DNA of 64,000 bases from Fictibacillus enclensis (GTDB lineage Bacteria > Bacillota > Bacilli > Bacillales > Fictibacillaceae): NCBI RefSeq assembly GCF_001457035.1, contig NZ_KQ758617.1, positions 682,001 to 746,000 of the forward strand, read 5' to 3'. The notes beneath the pieces are model-generated. The model searched no databases and was not told where the DNA came from. It was given only the letters and a program-made list of their open reading frames with translations. Below are positions 44,021 through 53,870 of this stretch, piece after piece (the first letter of the stretch is position 1; each line of letters begins with the position of its first letter). Made by a program: the position numbers and the translations under genes.

Positions 44021-46311
44021 TGGCGCACATCCCGGGATTTCAGCGCCTGATAAATTCGTTCGGGTGTGGCTGGAAGATGCATGATTCGTACTCCTGCTGC
44101 GTCATAAATCGCATTCATGATGGCGGCGATAATGGGGATCATCACAACCTCTCCAATACCCTTTGCCCCAAAAGGCCCGGTCTCTTCCGTGCTTTCAACC
44201 GGGAAGGTTTCGATAACGGGAGTCTCCCTGATGGTGGGTATGATGTAGTTTGTAAAATTAGCCGTTTGGTGATAACCGCCTTCCATTAATACATCCTCAT
44301 ACAGCGTGTAGCCGATCCCCATGACAGCACCGCCTTCCGCCTGCCCCTCAAGACCCTGAGGATTCAGCACTTTTCCGGCATCGGGTATGGAAACGACACG
44401 AAGAACTTCTGTTTCACCGGTAAGTGTATCGACTTCAACTAAAGCAAGATGAGTTAAATATCCGTATAAATGATGAGGAGCGCCTCCTGATCCGGGAAGT
44501 TCTTCTTTTTCTTTTGGAAGCATGAAATGGCCCTCTACCTTTGTTGAAAGCCGGTTTTCTTGTAGGTAGGCATAGAGTTCTTCATAGGTTGAAGCTTGTT
44601 CCCCATTCTCTGTTATTGCGTAATATTCATTTTCACCAATCAGTATATTTTCCGGCTCCACCTTATGCAGGGCAGAAGCTGCTTCAGTCAGGAGACGGAA
44701 CATATGGGGAACAGCAGCTGCGATCGCTTTGCCTCCTGTATATGTGGAACGGGAGGCGGTAACAGTTCCGCTGTCGAGCGTTTTTGCTGTATCACCCTGG
44801 ATGACTGTTATTTTATCAATATCACAGTTTAAAAGCTCTGCTGCCACCTGGGCATATACTGTGCTGTTGCCTCCTCCAATATCCTCACAACCGACCCCAA
44901 TCTTAAACGTCCCATCCGGCATCAGTTCAATGGTGGCTGCCCCATAGTCTGGCAGACCGATTCCCATGCCGACCGCATGAAAAGAGGTGGCTACTCCGAT
45001 TCCCCGTTTTTTCCACGGTTCGCTGCTGTTTTTTTTATGAGTTTCCCTGTTTTTCCAAAGCTCGCAGTTTTCAGCGGTCTCCAGTGTTTTTAATGTACCT
45101 ACGCTGGTTTTTAATTCGTGCCCGATGCTTGAGCGGTCTCCTTTTTCATAAGCGTTTTTCTTTCGAAGCTCAATGGGGTCCATGCCGAGTTTTTCGGCGA
45201 TCATATCCATGTGGGTTTCTATGGCTGCACACACCTGATTAACGCCGAAGCCTCTGAATGCTCCGGAGATACCGTTATTGGTATAGACGCAAAATCCTTC
45301 CAGGTCAACATTCGGAATCTTGTAGGGGCCGCAGCAATGTTCGATCGCCAGCGCGATGACCGCACCTCCAAGCGAGGCGTAGGCTCCCGTATCGGCAACT
45401 GCGCGCACCTGATTGGCAAGCAGGGTGCCATCCTTTTTTGCTGCTGTTTTCATTTGTACCTTGAACGGATGCCGTTTGATGCCGGCAATCACGGATTCTT
45501 CACGGGATAAATGTATTTTAACCGGTCGGCCGCCGGTATGAAGGGCAAGAAGGGCCAGGTAGATTTGAACCGTGATTTCATCCTTACCTCCGAATGCTCC
45601 TCCTATCGGATGCGAAATCACCCGGATTCTCGCGGGATTCATCGCGAGCGCGCGGGCAATTTGCAGGCGATCTCTGTACGCATACTGCCCGGGGCAGCGA
45701 ATAGTCAGCATTCCGTCCGGCTCCACGACTCCCCATCCGCCTTCTGTTTCAATAAAGGCATGCATCTGGCGTGGAGAATAAAAGGTGTTCTCCAAAATCA
45801 CATCCGCTTCTTCAAAGGCCGCTTCCGTGTTGCCGTTTTTAATGATGACATGACTATGAATATTGCCGTTTTCGTGCAGGGAGGGAGCATCGGAAGACAT
45901 GGCAAATTCCGCATCAGTCACTGGGTTAAGCCGTTCATAATTCACTTCAATGAGCGAGAGAGCTTGTTCGGCGATTTCCTTTGTTTCTGCCGCAACCAAA
46001 GCAACCGCATCACCCGTACAGCGAACCACATCACGGGCGAGAACAGGCTGATCCGGCACAACAATGCCAAATCCGTTAAAGCCCGGAATGTCTTTATGGG
46101 TTAAGACACAGACAACACCCGGTAATGATTCCGCCTTTGACGTATCGATGGATTCGATTCTTGCATAAGGATACTTGGAACGAAGGATTTTCCCCCAGAC
46201 CATCTGTTCAAAATGGTAATCTGTCATATATTTTAGCGTGCCTGTTACTTTTTCTGGTGCATCCATCCGGGGGACTCGTCTGCCAATATATTTAAAGTGG
46301 TTTTCTTTCAT
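44017..46311 (-). CDS. pucD: Xanthine dehydrogenase, molybdopterin-binding subunit
   Basis: The 764-residue subunit has an N-terminal hammerhead domain (RRVPRMDAPEKVTGTLKY), the moco-binding region with GGAFGGKDE and GAFRGFGVNQ, and the catalytic glutamate E721 in GAKGIGE. It hydroxylates hypoxanthine to xanthine, and canonically xanthine to urate. Its length is close to B. subtilis PucD (745). It overlaps the FAD-subunit gene by 20 bases. In this island it may mainly deliver xanthine. Confidence 0.93.
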   Translation of the reverse strand: MKENHFKYIGRRVPRMDAPEKVTGTLKYMTDYHFEQMVWGKILRSKYPYARIESIDTSKAESLPGVVCVLTHKDIPGFNGFGIVVPDQPVLARDVVRCTGDAVALVAAETKEIAEQALSLIEVNYERLNPVTDAEFAMSSDAPSLHENGNIHSHVIIKNGNTEAAFEEADVILENTFYSPRQMHAFIETEGGWGVVEPDGMLTIRCPGQYAYRDRLQIARALAMNPARIRVISHPIGGAFGGKDEITVQIYLALLALHTGGRPVKIHLSREESVIAGIKRHPFKVQMKTAAKKDGTLLANQVRAVADTGAYASLGGAVIALAIEHCCGPYKIPNVDLEGFCVYTNNGISGAFRGFGVNQVCAAIETHMDMIAEKLGMDPIELRKKNAYEKGDRSSIGHELKTSVGTLKTLETAENCELWKNRETHKKNSSEPWKKRGIGVATSFHAVGMGIGLPDYGAATIELMPDGTFKIGVGCEDIGGGNSTVYAQVAAELLNCDIDKITVIQGDTAKTLDSGTVTASRSTYTGGKAIAAAVPHMFRLLTEAASALHKVEPENILIGENEYYAITENGEQASTYEELYAYLQENRLSTKVEGHFMLPKEKEELPGSGGAPHHLYGYLTHLALVEVDTLTGETEVLRVVSIPDAGKVLNPQGLEGQAEGGAVMGIGYTLYEDVLMEGGYHQTANFTNYIIPTIRETPVIETFPVESTEETGPFGAKGIGEVVMIPIIAAIMNAIYDAAGVRIMHLPATPERIYQALKSRDVRQ

Positions 46312-47185
46312 TGTCTGCCCACCTTTTCATTAAACGGTACAATCCTCTTTCTAAAAGGGCACTCGCCATATCTCTGCGATAGGACGCCGAGGCACGGATA
46401 TCGGAGATCGGCATGACTTCCTTCCACGCGACGCTGCTTATATTCGATATCATGTCATTTGATAGTTCTCCGAGAGAGAGCATAGCTTCACACTTTTTCG
46501 CTCTCAGGACGGTAGGACCCACGGAACCGAAAGCGATTCGGCCGCCTAAACACTCCTTTGTTCCTTCCTTCATGGACAGGCTGATCGCCACATTCACGAT
46601 GGAGATGGATTGGGCTTTGCGCGGACCGAGTTTTTGAAAAATACCGATGTCATGTTTACCACGGATTTTAAAGGAGATTTTCGTGATGATTTCATTAGGG
46701 AAGGCCACTGTTTTACCTGGCCCGATAAAAAAATCTTCTGCGCTGACTTGCCGTTTTCCGGTTATTGAGGTGAGCTCAATGCTGGCTCCTAACGCAAAAA
46801 GAGCGGGTATTGTATCGCCAGCAGGGGAAGCGGTGCCAATATTTCCGCCGATTGTGCCCATATTTTGCATCTGGGCTGCCCCGACTTCCCGGCTGGCTTG
46901 TACGAGGACATCGGCATGGTCCTGCAACAGGGGAGACGAGATGATTTCTGAATGGGTGGCCAACGGCCCGATATGGATTTCATCTTTTTCGATAGCGATA
47001 AATTTTAATTCATCGATGTTGTTCAAATTCAGCCAGCAGTCATGCTGCCATTTTCCTTCCTTCATGCGAACAACCGCATCGGTTCCCCCGGCCAGCAGCC
47101 TAAAGCTGGCTTTATCATTTTCAAGAAGGTAAAGGCATTCCAGGAGAGAGTGGGGTGAAAGCATATCTATCTCTGAAACATACAT
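46292..47185 (-). CDS. pucC: Xanthine dehydrogenase, FAD-binding subunit
   Basis: This 297-residue protein has the FAD_binding_5 motifs LLAGGTDAVVRMKEG near 35, the TIGGNIGTASPAGD loop near 115 and a CO dehydrogenase flavoprotein C-terminal domain. It passes electrons from the iron-sulfur subunit to NAD or another acceptor. It starts at the end of pucB. Confidence 0.93.
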   Translation of the reverse strand: MYVSEIDMLSPHSLLECLYLLENDKASFRLLAGGTDAVVRMKEGKWQHDCWLNLNNIDELKFIAIEKDEIHIGPLATHSEIISSPLLQDHADVLVQASREVGAAQMQNMGTIGGNIGTASPAGDTIPALFALGASIELTSITGKRQVSAEDFFIGPGKTVAFPNEIITKISFKIRGKHDIGIFQKLGPRKAQSISIVNVAISLSMKEGTKECLGGRIAFGSVGPTVLRAKKCEAMLSLGELSNDMISNISSVAWKEVMPISDIRASASYRRDMASALLERGLYRLMKRWADNERKPL

Positions 47186-47784
47186 TACAGATCCTCCCTA
47201 TAAGCAGCTTCATAATCGTCCGGCGTGTTCAAGTTTAAAAGAATGCGAGGGTCAACGGTTTTCAGCAGTTTAACCCTTTTATGGTGCTTTTTAATGATGC
47301 TCCGCAATCCTTCCGTCTCTTCTGTAATCAGTAGCAGCTCGGAATAAAGAAGGCTTGGCAGAAGAGTCGGATGCCCCCGTTTCCCGTTATGGACAGGGAT
47401 GATAATAGATTCTGGATCGGATTTATGAAGCTTGTCCATTTGGCAGAGAACCTCAGACAAAAGAGGCTGATCAACCGCAGCAATAAGGACACCGGTCGAA
47501 TTCTTATCCATGCCATGCCATCCGATTCTGATGGATGAGCATTTTCCAGAAGAATAGTCGTTATTCTTTACTATTTTCACAGAGCTGCCATTCAATTCCC
47601 TGCTTATTTCAGCGGCTCCAAAGCCGAGTACGGCCACCACATCCTTAATCCCTGCGTGTTGAATGGTTTTAACCTGATAAGCGATAAGAGATAGCCCCTG
47701 CCATCGAAGAAGAGCTTTGTTTTGGTTCATACGGGAAGACCTGCCTGCCGCAAGCAGAATACAGGATAGGCTGGAAGCGGTCAT
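47185..47784 (-). CDS. pucB: Molybdenum cofactor nucleotidyltransferase (PucB/MocA-like)
   Basis: The 199-residue protein has the nucleotidyltransferase start LAAGRSSRMNQNKAL and the AAVDQPLL metal motif. It should convert the molybdenum cofactor to its dinucleotide form for xanthine dehydrogenase, as MocA and PucB do. It lies within the xdh operon, three bases after the iron-sulfur subunit gene. Confidence 0.9.
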   Translation of the reverse strand: MTASSLSCILLAAGRSSRMNQNKALLRWQGLSLIAYQVKTIQHAGIKDVVAVLGFGAAEISRELNGSSVKIVKNNDYSSGKCSSIRIGWHGMDKNSTGVLIAAVDQPLLSEVLCQMDKLHKSDPESIIIPVHNGKRGHPTLLPSLLYSELLLITEETEGLRSIIKKHHKRVKLLKTVDPRILLNLNTPDDYEAAYREDL

Positions 47785-47787
47785 GCT

Positions 47788-48270
47788 CTAAAGTTCCCTG
47801 AACGTCAGTTGTTTTTCAGCTGCTGTTTGAACGGCCTTCAGTATTTTTGTATAGCCTGTACAACGGCAAAGGTTGCCGCCTAGTGCCTGCTTGATTTCGT
47901 CCAGGCCGGGCAGGTGGCCGATGCTGTTCAAATAAGATCTTGCAGATACAATCAGACCTGGCGTACAGTAGCCGCATTGGGTAGCCCCCTCATCCATAAA
48001 CGCTTGCTGGACGGGATCCATATTTTCCGGTGTGCCAATGCCTTCCACTGTAATGATGTTTTCCCCATGAACCTGTCCGGCGAGCACGAGGCAGGAACAA
48101 ACTGGCAGGCCGTTTAGCGACACGGTACAAGAACCGCATTCTCCCTTGCCGCAGCATTCCTTACTGCCGGTTAAACCCGCATCTTCCCGGAGAACCTCCA
48201 GAAGTGTTTTCGAAGGACTGCATGTAACCGAAATCTCTGTTCCATTTACGAAAAAATCAATGGTCTTCAT
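47788..48270 (-). CDS. pucE: Xanthine dehydrogenase, 2Fe-2S subunit
   Basis: This 160-residue subunit has a plant-type ferredoxin cluster (CCGKGECGSCTV) and the second helical cluster (QCGYCTPG ... NLCRCTGY). The upstream part of the open frame is not family-like, and ATG 48270 has GGGAGG before it, so it is the start. It is the first gene of the minus-strand operon, divergent from the permease at 48447; the 176-bp gap should hold both promoters. Confidence 0.95.
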   Translation of the reverse strand: MKTIDFFVNGTEISVTCSPSKTLLEVLREDAGLTGSKECCGKGECGSCTVSLNGLPVCSCLVLAGQVHGENIITVEGIGTPENMDPVQQAFMDEGATQCGYCTPGLIVSARSYLNSIGHLPGLDEIKQALGGNLCRCTGYTKILKAVQTAAEKQLTFREL

Positions 48271-48446
48271 TGTCCGACCTCCCAATATAATTTTAGGACA
48301 AATCAACATGCTCTTTTGGGCTAGCACTAAATGAAGTTTGTACAAATATAGTAGGTTTTTTCAAAAACATTCCTATTTTCATAGCTTTTAAGGGAGGTGA
48401 TGTTGAGAAATTCACAAGAATAACAAACATCTGGGAGGGAAGCAGA

Positions 48447-49769
48447 ATGGCTCAATTGAAAACGTGGAAAGTAGGAGTACTTGGTCTGCAGCATGTTCTT
48501 GCCATGTATGCCGGAGCAGTCATTGTACCGCTCATCGTTGGACCGGCCATTGGGATGAATGCCCAGCAGCTGGCCTATCTGATCTCTATTGACCTGTTTA
48601 CCTGCGGAATTGCCACCCTGCTGCAGGTTATTGGCGGTAGGCATTTTGGTATCAGGTTACCGGTCATTCTCGGCTGTACATTCACAGCTGTGGCGCCCAT
48701 GATTGCCATTGGAAAACTTGAAGGAATTACGGCGATTTATGGCGCGATTATCGCCTCGGGACTGGTCGTCATGGTGCTTTCACAGTTTGTCGGCAAAATC
48801 CTTAAATTTTTTCCGCCGGTTGTAACAGGTTCAGTTGTACTCATTATCGGGGTGTCGCTGATCCCGGTTGCCATGAACAATGCGGCAGGGGGACTTGGAT
48901 CGAAAGGATTTGGCAGTCTGGAAAATTTGGCACTTGCAAGTTTTACATTCTTGCTGATCATTTTAATTAACCGGTTTTCCAGAGGCTATGTCCGGGCGAT
49001 CTCTGTATTGTTATCTCTGATCGCGGGAACCGTTCTTGCTTCCTTTATGGGGATTGTGGATGTCACCCCTGTTAAAGATGCGTCCTGGTTTCATATGGTA
49101 CAGCCGTTTTATTTCGGAATGCCTGAATTTCACGTTTCGGCCATACTCACCATGTCTATTGTCGCCATTGTGAGCATGATTGAGTCTACCGGTGTATTTC
49201 TCGCGTTAGGGGACATTTGCGACCGGAAGCTTGAATCCCGGGACATTAAGAAAGGCTTGAGGGCAGAAGGATTTGCTATTGTGATTGGCGGAATTTTTAA
49301 TTCCTTTCCCTATACATCCTTCTCACAGAACGTTGGGCTTGTGGCATTGACAAAAGTAAGAACAAGAAATGTGGTCATTGCCGCTGGCGGCTTTTTAATA
49401 CTTCTGGGCCTGCTTCCCAAGATTGCGGCTCTCACCACCATTATTCCAACGGCAGTCCTTGGCGGGGCGATGGTACCGATGTTTGGAATGGTCATTGCTT
49501 CAGGTGTGAAAATGCTGTCACAAGCCGATTTTTCAAGCAATGAAAATCTTCTGATTGTCGCTTGTTCGGTAGGAATCGGGTTAGGAACTGCCGTCGTTCC
49601 CATGGTGTTCAGCGAGCTTCCGGACGGTGTAAGGCTCCTTGTGGAAAATGGGATCGTCATTGGAAGTTTAACGGCAATTTTGCTGAATCTAGTATTTAAT
49701 TTCAAGTCTATGAATATACATGAGCAGGAAAGGATGAAGCAGCTGAAAGCCGATGGGGACGCAATATAA
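48447..49769 (+). CDS. NCS2 xanthine/urate-type permease (PbuX/PucK-like)
   Basis: The 440-residue membrane protein starts like PbuX and PucK (LGLQHVLAMYAGAVIVPL) and has the NCS2 signature area SFSQNVGLVALTKVRTRNV. The conserved substrate-site segment MSIVAIVSMIEST lies in the middle. It imports xanthine or urate with protons. It is divergent from the xanthine dehydrogenase operon and lies 92 bases upstream of the microcompartment operon with no terminator between, so it probably supplies that pathway. Confidence 0.9.
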   Translation: MAQLKTWKVGVLGLQHVLAMYAGAVIVPLIVGPAIGMNAQQLAYLISIDLFTCGIATLLQVIGGRHFGIRLPVILGCTFTAVAPMIAIGKLEGITAIYGAIIASGLVVMVLSQFVGKILKFFPPVVTGSVVLIIGVSLIPVAMNNAAGGLGSKGFGSLENLALASFTFLLIILINRFSRGYVRAISVLLSLIAGTVLASFMGIVDVTPVKDASWFHMVQPFYFGMPEFHVSAILTMSIVAIVSMIESTGVFLALGDICDRKLESRDIKKGLRAEGFAIVIGGIFNSFPYTSFSQNVGLVALTKVRTRNVVIAAGGFLILLGLLPKIAALTTIIPTAVLGGAMVPMFGMVIASGVKMLSQADFSSNENLLIVACSVGIGLGTAVVPMVFSELPDGVRLLVENGIVIGSLTAILLNLVFNFKSMNIHEQERMKQLKADGDAI

Positions 49770-49861
49770 CAGCTTATGGTTCGGGGACGGCGATCTGGCC
49801 CCCTGCCAGTACCGTTCCTTATCACTGTTTTGTTCTAAAAAAGTCTAAAGGAGAGTCGGAA

Positions 49862-51334
49862 ATGGATCTGATTTTAAAAAATGCAATGATCCCACAAGGA
49901 GACCGGACGGTAATCACCAACATTCTCGTGCATGAGGGCAGGATTACCGGCTTTTGCAATGATATTCAAACCTTAAATGCGGACAAGGTACTGGACATGG
50001 AGGGCAAACTGGTGGTTCCAGGCTGTATTGATCCGCATACTCATTTTATGGATCCAGGGTTCACCCACCGGGAAACGTTTGCGACAGGTTCACGGTCAGC
50101 GGCAGCGGGAGGATTAACGACCATTATTGATATGCCATGTTGTTCCAAGCCTTCTGTACGAGATGGGGAGAGCTTTCAGAAAAAAATCGCTCCAATCCGG
50201 GGACAGGCGTATATTGATTATTGCTTCTGGGGCGGCATGACGGGAGAGGATGCCCGCAATGGCTGGATCGATAACATCTATCCACAAATCGATGAAGGTG
50301 TTGTAGCGTTCAAGGTATACATGACGCCATCCGTGCCAACCTTTCCGAAAGTGTCCGATGGCGAAATGCTGGAGATTTTTCAAAAAGTCGCAAAAACAGG
50401 AATGCCAATCGGGGTTCATGCGGAGAACTATGATATTTGTACCTTCTATACAGAAAAGCTGAAGAATGAAGGAAGGGAAGATGGCCCGGCCTGGGCAGAA
50501 GCACGGATGGCGCTTGCGGAAAAAGTAGCCATTGAACTTATTATCAGCTATGCAGAAGCCACGGATGCGCGTGTTCATGTCGTTCATATGAGCACCAAAG
50601 AAGGCGTTAAACTGGTACGTGAAGCGAAAAAACGCGGTGTTAAGGTGACATCGGAAACGTGTCCTCATTACTTGATGCTGAATGCACAGGACTCCATGAC
50701 CGAAAGAGGAACCTTTGCCAAAATCGCTCCTCCTCTGAGAGGCAAGGACGATAACCAGGCTCACTGGCAGGCATTGGCAGATGGAACTATTGACTTTGTA
50801 GGCACAGATCATGCGCCATATGAAATCGCAACTGAAAAGGCCGCAGCCGATTCTTCCATATGGAACAGCTTCCCTGGCATTCCGGGTGTGGAGACCATGG
50901 TTCCGATCCTGGTCAGCGAGGGACTGAACAAAGGACGGCTGTCGCTATCCCGTTTTGTTGAAGTAACAAGCAAGAATGCCGCGGTTCATTATGGCATCTA
51001 TCCGAAAAAAGGAGCCATGGAAATCGGCAGTGATGCCGATTTTACGGTTATTGATCTTGATCATGAGTGGGTCATTGATGAAAAACAGACAGAGTCGATG
51101 GCCAAATACAATCCATTGCACGGAATCAAGCTCAAAGGGCGCCCGGTGCGGACGATCTTAAGAGGAACCGTTGTCTATGACTATGAAAAAGGCGGAATTA
51201 CAGGTACAGCCGGATACGGAGAATACGTGAAACGACAGAGCATCCAGCGCCTTGAGCGAATGCTGAAGTATGAAAACTATGAAACGGCAAATCAACCATC
51301 AGCCGCACGGCAGCAGCTGGAAAAAAGCAAATAA
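49862..51334 (+). CDS. Cyclic amidohydrolase (allantoinase/dihydropyrimidinase/dihydroorotase type)
   Basis: This 490-residue enzyme has a complete binuclear metal site: H59-x-H61, carboxylated lysine K151 (VVAFKVYMTPS), H186 (GVHAEN), H242 (VHVVHMS) and D316 (VGTDHAPYE), and the CPHYL motif near 267. Such enzymes open cyclic amides or imides. Allantoin is the textbook guess. In this operon I infer xanthine, opened at the bond equivalent to that cut by dihydropyrimidinase to give 4-ureido-5-imidazolecarboxylate. It is the first gene of a compact operon running to 59856. The C-terminus carries about 30 extra polar residues after the last family motif. Confidence 0.9.
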   Translation: MDLILKNAMIPQGDRTVITNILVHEGRITGFCNDIQTLNADKVLDMEGKLVVPGCIDPHTHFMDPGFTHRETFATGSRSAAAGGLTTIIDMPCCSKPSVRDGESFQKKIAPIRGQAYIDYCFWGGMTGEDARNGWIDNIYPQIDEGVVAFKVYMTPSVPTFPKVSDGEMLEIFQKVAKTGMPIGVHAENYDICTFYTEKLKNEGREDGPAWAEARMALAEKVAIELIISYAEATDARVHVVHMSTKEGVKLVREAKKRGVKVTSETCPHYLMLNAQDSMTERGTFAKIAPPLRGKDDNQAHWQALADGTIDFVGTDHAPYEIATEKAAADSSIWNSFPGIPGVETMVPILVSEGLNKGRLSLSRFVEVTSKNAAVHYGIYPKKGAMEIGSDADFTVIDLDHEWVIDEKQTESMAKYNPLHGIKLKGRPVRTILRGTVVYDYEKGGITGTAGYGEYVKRQSIQRLERMLKYENYETANQPSAARQQLEKSK

Positions 51335-51348
51335 GAAAGGAGATGCCT

Positions 51349-51939
51349 ATGGAATTGAGGGGAAAGAAGCATGTGGTTGTGGTCATTGACATGCTGAATG
51401 ACTTTATTGGGGAAAAAGCGGCACTTCGCTGTGAAAATGGAGAGAAAATCGTTCCAGCCATTAAAGAGCTCGTGGACTTTTGCCATGAAGAGAATATACA
51501 GGTTGTGTTCGTCCAGGAAGCTCACCGGCAAAATGACCGTGATTTCCGGGTCCGTCCTGTTCATGCGATAAAAGGAACATGGGGCTCGCAGTTCATTCCC
51601 GAACTTCAGCCGGATGAAAGCAAGGGAGATTATGTGGTTCAAAAAAGAAGACACAGTGCATTCAGCTATACCGATTTTGATTTGTTCTGCCGGGAAGAGG
51701 AAATAGATACCGTCGTGCTGACAGGGGTATGGACCAATGTGTGCGTGAGAAGCACCGGTTCTGACGCGCTTTATCATGGCTACAACGTGATTTGCCTGTC
51801 GGATTCCACAGCCTCCAAGGATGATTCAATGCATGAATCCGGACTTCGGGACATTGATTTATTCGGAGACATCATGACAACGAAAGAGTACATGGAAGCG
51901 GCAAGAAAAAAGTTCTCGAATAACAACCAGGTCGTATAA
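51349..51939 (+). CDS. Cysteine hydrolase, isochorismatase family (N-carbamoyl hydrolase candidate)
   Basis: The 196-residue enzyme has the triad D14 (VVIDMLNDF), K99 (QKRRHSAF) and C132 (TGVWTNVCVRST). Relatives include nicotinamidase, N-carbamoylsarcosine amidohydrolase and ureidoacrylate hydrolase RutB. Placed after a cyclic amidohydrolase, it is well suited to remove the carbamoyl group from a ureido acid, releasing CO2 and ammonia. Start ATG 51349 gives AAAGGAG a proper spacing; ATG 51343 touches that site. The next gene begins six bases on. Confidence 0.9.
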   Translation: MELRGKKHVVVVIDMLNDFIGEKAALRCENGEKIVPAIKELVDFCHEENIQVVFVQEAHRQNDRDFRVRPVHAIKGTWGSQFIPELQPDESKGDYVVQKRRHSAFSYTDFDLFCREEEIDTVVLTGVWTNVCVRSTGSDALYHGYNVICLSDSTASKDDSMHESGLRDIDLFGDIMTTKEYMEAARKKFSNNNQVV

Positions 51940-51945
51940 TCTGCC

Positions 51946-52515
51946 ATGGGCCAAAACAAACGGATCATTGTCGGTGTAACAGGAGCGAGCGGTGCTCTGT
52001 ATGGCTACTCGCTCGTCCGGGCCCTGCATCAGCTGGGAATCGAAACGCACCTGATCGTTACCCAGATGGGAGAAAAGGTGCTGCAGTTTGAATGCGGGAT
52101 CAGCATGGAAGCACTGAAGCCGTATGCTGAGATTCACAGCAATAAAAATTTATTTGCTTCCATTGCCAGTGGATCTTTTTTAACGGATGGAATGGTGGTT
52201 GTCCCTTGCTCGATGAACTCGCTCGGTTCACTTGCTAATGGTGTCGGTGACACATTGCTCAGCCGTGCTGCGAGCGTCGTGCTGAAGGAGAGACGGCAGC
52301 TGATCGTTGTCCCAAGGGAAGCTCCTTTTCATCTCATCCATCTTCAGAACATGACGAGGCTTGCGGAGGCAGGAGCCTGCATTATGCCCGCTTCACCAGG
52401 TTTTTATCATAAGCCGAAGGAGATTTGGGAGCTGGTGAACTTTATGTCCGGGAGAATTCTGGACATGTTGGGAATTGACCATGCGCTTCTGGAGCGATGG
52501 GGGGAGAAAGAATGA
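51946..52515 (+). CDS. UbiX-family flavin prenyltransferase
   Basis: The 189-residue protein has the UbiX start IIVGVTGASGALYG, the PCSMNSLGSLANGVGDTLL segment and VVPREAPF. UbiX makes prenylated FMN, the cofactor of UbiD decarboxylases. It overlaps the UbiD gene by four bases (ATGA), so the two products are made together. Quinone synthesis is unlikely as its role, given the purine and shell neighbours. Confidence 0.95.
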   Translation: MGQNKRIIVGVTGASGALYGYSLVRALHQLGIETHLIVTQMGEKVLQFECGISMEALKPYAEIHSNKNLFASIASGSFLTDGMVVVPCSMNSLGSLANGVGDTLLSRAASVVLKERRQLIVVPREAPFHLIHLQNMTRLAEAGACIMPASPGFYHKPKEIWELVNFMSGRILDMLGIDHALLERWGEKE

Positions 52516-53852
52516 ATCCAGCCACACTTCGTTCACTGCTGGACCAGTGGGATTCCGAACAAAAGCTTCTTCGTGTAAAAAGAGAGGTGGATCCGCTTTA
52601 TGAACTGGGAGCCGTCCTTAAATCAAAACAGGGAAAGCAGCCGTTTTATTTTGAAAACGTAAAAGGCTATCACTCTCCCATGGTCGGAGGCCTCGGAGGA
52701 GACCGCCAGCTTGTAGCGGACAGTATCGGTGTTCCTGTCAATCAGCTTATTCCAAAAATCATCCAGTCGATTGTAACTCCCATCCCAACCCACTTGGTGG
52801 CCTCCGGGCCAGTGCATGACAATGTCATTCTCGGCTCGTTCGATTTGGATACTCTTTTCCCCATCCCTACGTTTCATGAAGAGGATTCAGGTTCTTATTA
52901 TGTTTCAGGAATTCTTGTGGTCAAGGACCCTTCAGGCCTAAGACGCTACACGTCCATCAGAAGGATGCAGTTTCTCGGAGAGAACAAGACCAGTGTTCTT
53001 ATTACTTCCCCCGAATTGCTTCATCAATTTTATGATTATGAAAAGCGGAATGAACCGATGGAAGTTGCCGTTATGTTTGGTGTTGTTCCGGCCGTGGTTC
53101 TCAGCTCACAAATCAGCACGCACCTGTACCATACCGACAAGCTGGATGTAGCGGGAGCATTGATCGGCCAGGCGCTGGATGTGGTTCAGTGCCGGACGGT
53201 CGATCTGGAAGTTCTTGCTGAAGCCGAGATTGTGCTGGAAGGAAAGGTGCTGCCTCATGCAAGGGAGTTGGAAGGGCCGTTCGGTGAACTGGCCGGATAT
53301 TATGGAACCCGCGCATTGCAGCCTGTAATTGAGTTTTCTGCGGTTACGTACCGTGATCAGGCCATTTGCCAGACGATTTTCCCATCAAGTTATGAAGAAC
53401 GGCTGCCCATGGCGCTCGTACGTGAAGCCACGCTGTTGAGCACGGTCAGACAGACCGTGCCCAATGTAAAAAAAGTTCATATCACCATGGGTGGTGTGGC
53501 CAGGTTCCACGCGGTGATTCAAATTGAAAAGGTAACAGAAGGGGACGGGAAACAAGCTGCTCTTGCAGCTTTTGCCAGTGATAAGGATCTGAAGCATGTG
53601 ATTGTCGTGGATGAAGATGTGGACATCTTTAACCCGGAAGATGTGGAGTGGGCGCTGGCGGTAAGGGTGCAGGCCGACCAGGATATTTTCATTGTTCCGG
53701 GTGCAAAGGGCTCGCCTCTTGAAGCCTCTCACAACCTTAGAGGGGTCACGGCGAAGATGGGTGTGGATGCAACTGTTCCTTTGGACAAAAAAGAGGTGTT
53801 TAAGCGGACCTCTGTTCCGTTTGGTCCGATTGATTTAAAAGATTATTTGTAA
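52512..53852 (+). CDS. UbiD-family prenylated-FMN decarboxylase
   Basis: This 446-residue enzyme has UbiD landmarks: LRVKREVDP near 20-30, the GLRRYTSIRRMQ region, and LEGPFGELAGYY with catalytic-region acids E254 and E259. UbiD enzymes reversibly decarboxylate aromatic, heteroaromatic or acrylic acids and are often oxygen sensitive. Inferred substrate is 4-amino-5-imidazolecarboxylate, giving 4-aminoimidazole. Other heteroaromatic acids cannot be excluded. Eighteen bases later the first shell gene begins. Confidence 0.94.
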   Translation: MNPATLRSLLDQWDSEQKLLRVKREVDPLYELGAVLKSKQGKQPFYFENVKGYHSPMVGGLGGDRQLVADSIGVPVNQLIPKIIQSIVTPIPTHLVASGPVHDNVILGSFDLDTLFPIPTFHEEDSGSYYVSGILVVKDPSGLRRYTSIRRMQFLGENKTSVLITSPELLHQFYDYEKRNEPMEVAVMFGVVPAVVLSSQISTHLYHTDKLDVAGALIGQALDVVQCRTVDLEVLAEAEIVLEGKVLPHARELEGPFGELAGYYGTRALQPVIEFSAVTYRDQAICQTIFPSSYEERLPMALVREATLLSTVRQTVPNVKKVHITMGGVARFHAVIQIEKVTEGDGKQAALAAFASDKDLKHVIVVDEDVDIFNPEDVEWALAVRVQADQDIFIVPGAKGSPLEASHNLRGVTAKMGVDATVPLDKKEVFKRTSVPFGPIDLKDYL

Positions 53853-53870
53853 ACAAGGAGGAACGCAGGA

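Noticed and set aside
49862-51334. Simple annotation as allantoinase in a urate pathway
   Set aside because: The family allows it, but no uricase or allantoate gene is in the window and the following decarbamoylase and UbiD pair do not fit allantoin breakdown.
51946-53852. UbiX/UbiD as quinone biosynthesis genes
   Set aside because: They are embedded, with overlapping translation, in a shell-protein and purine-hydrolase operon, and other quinone genes are absent.
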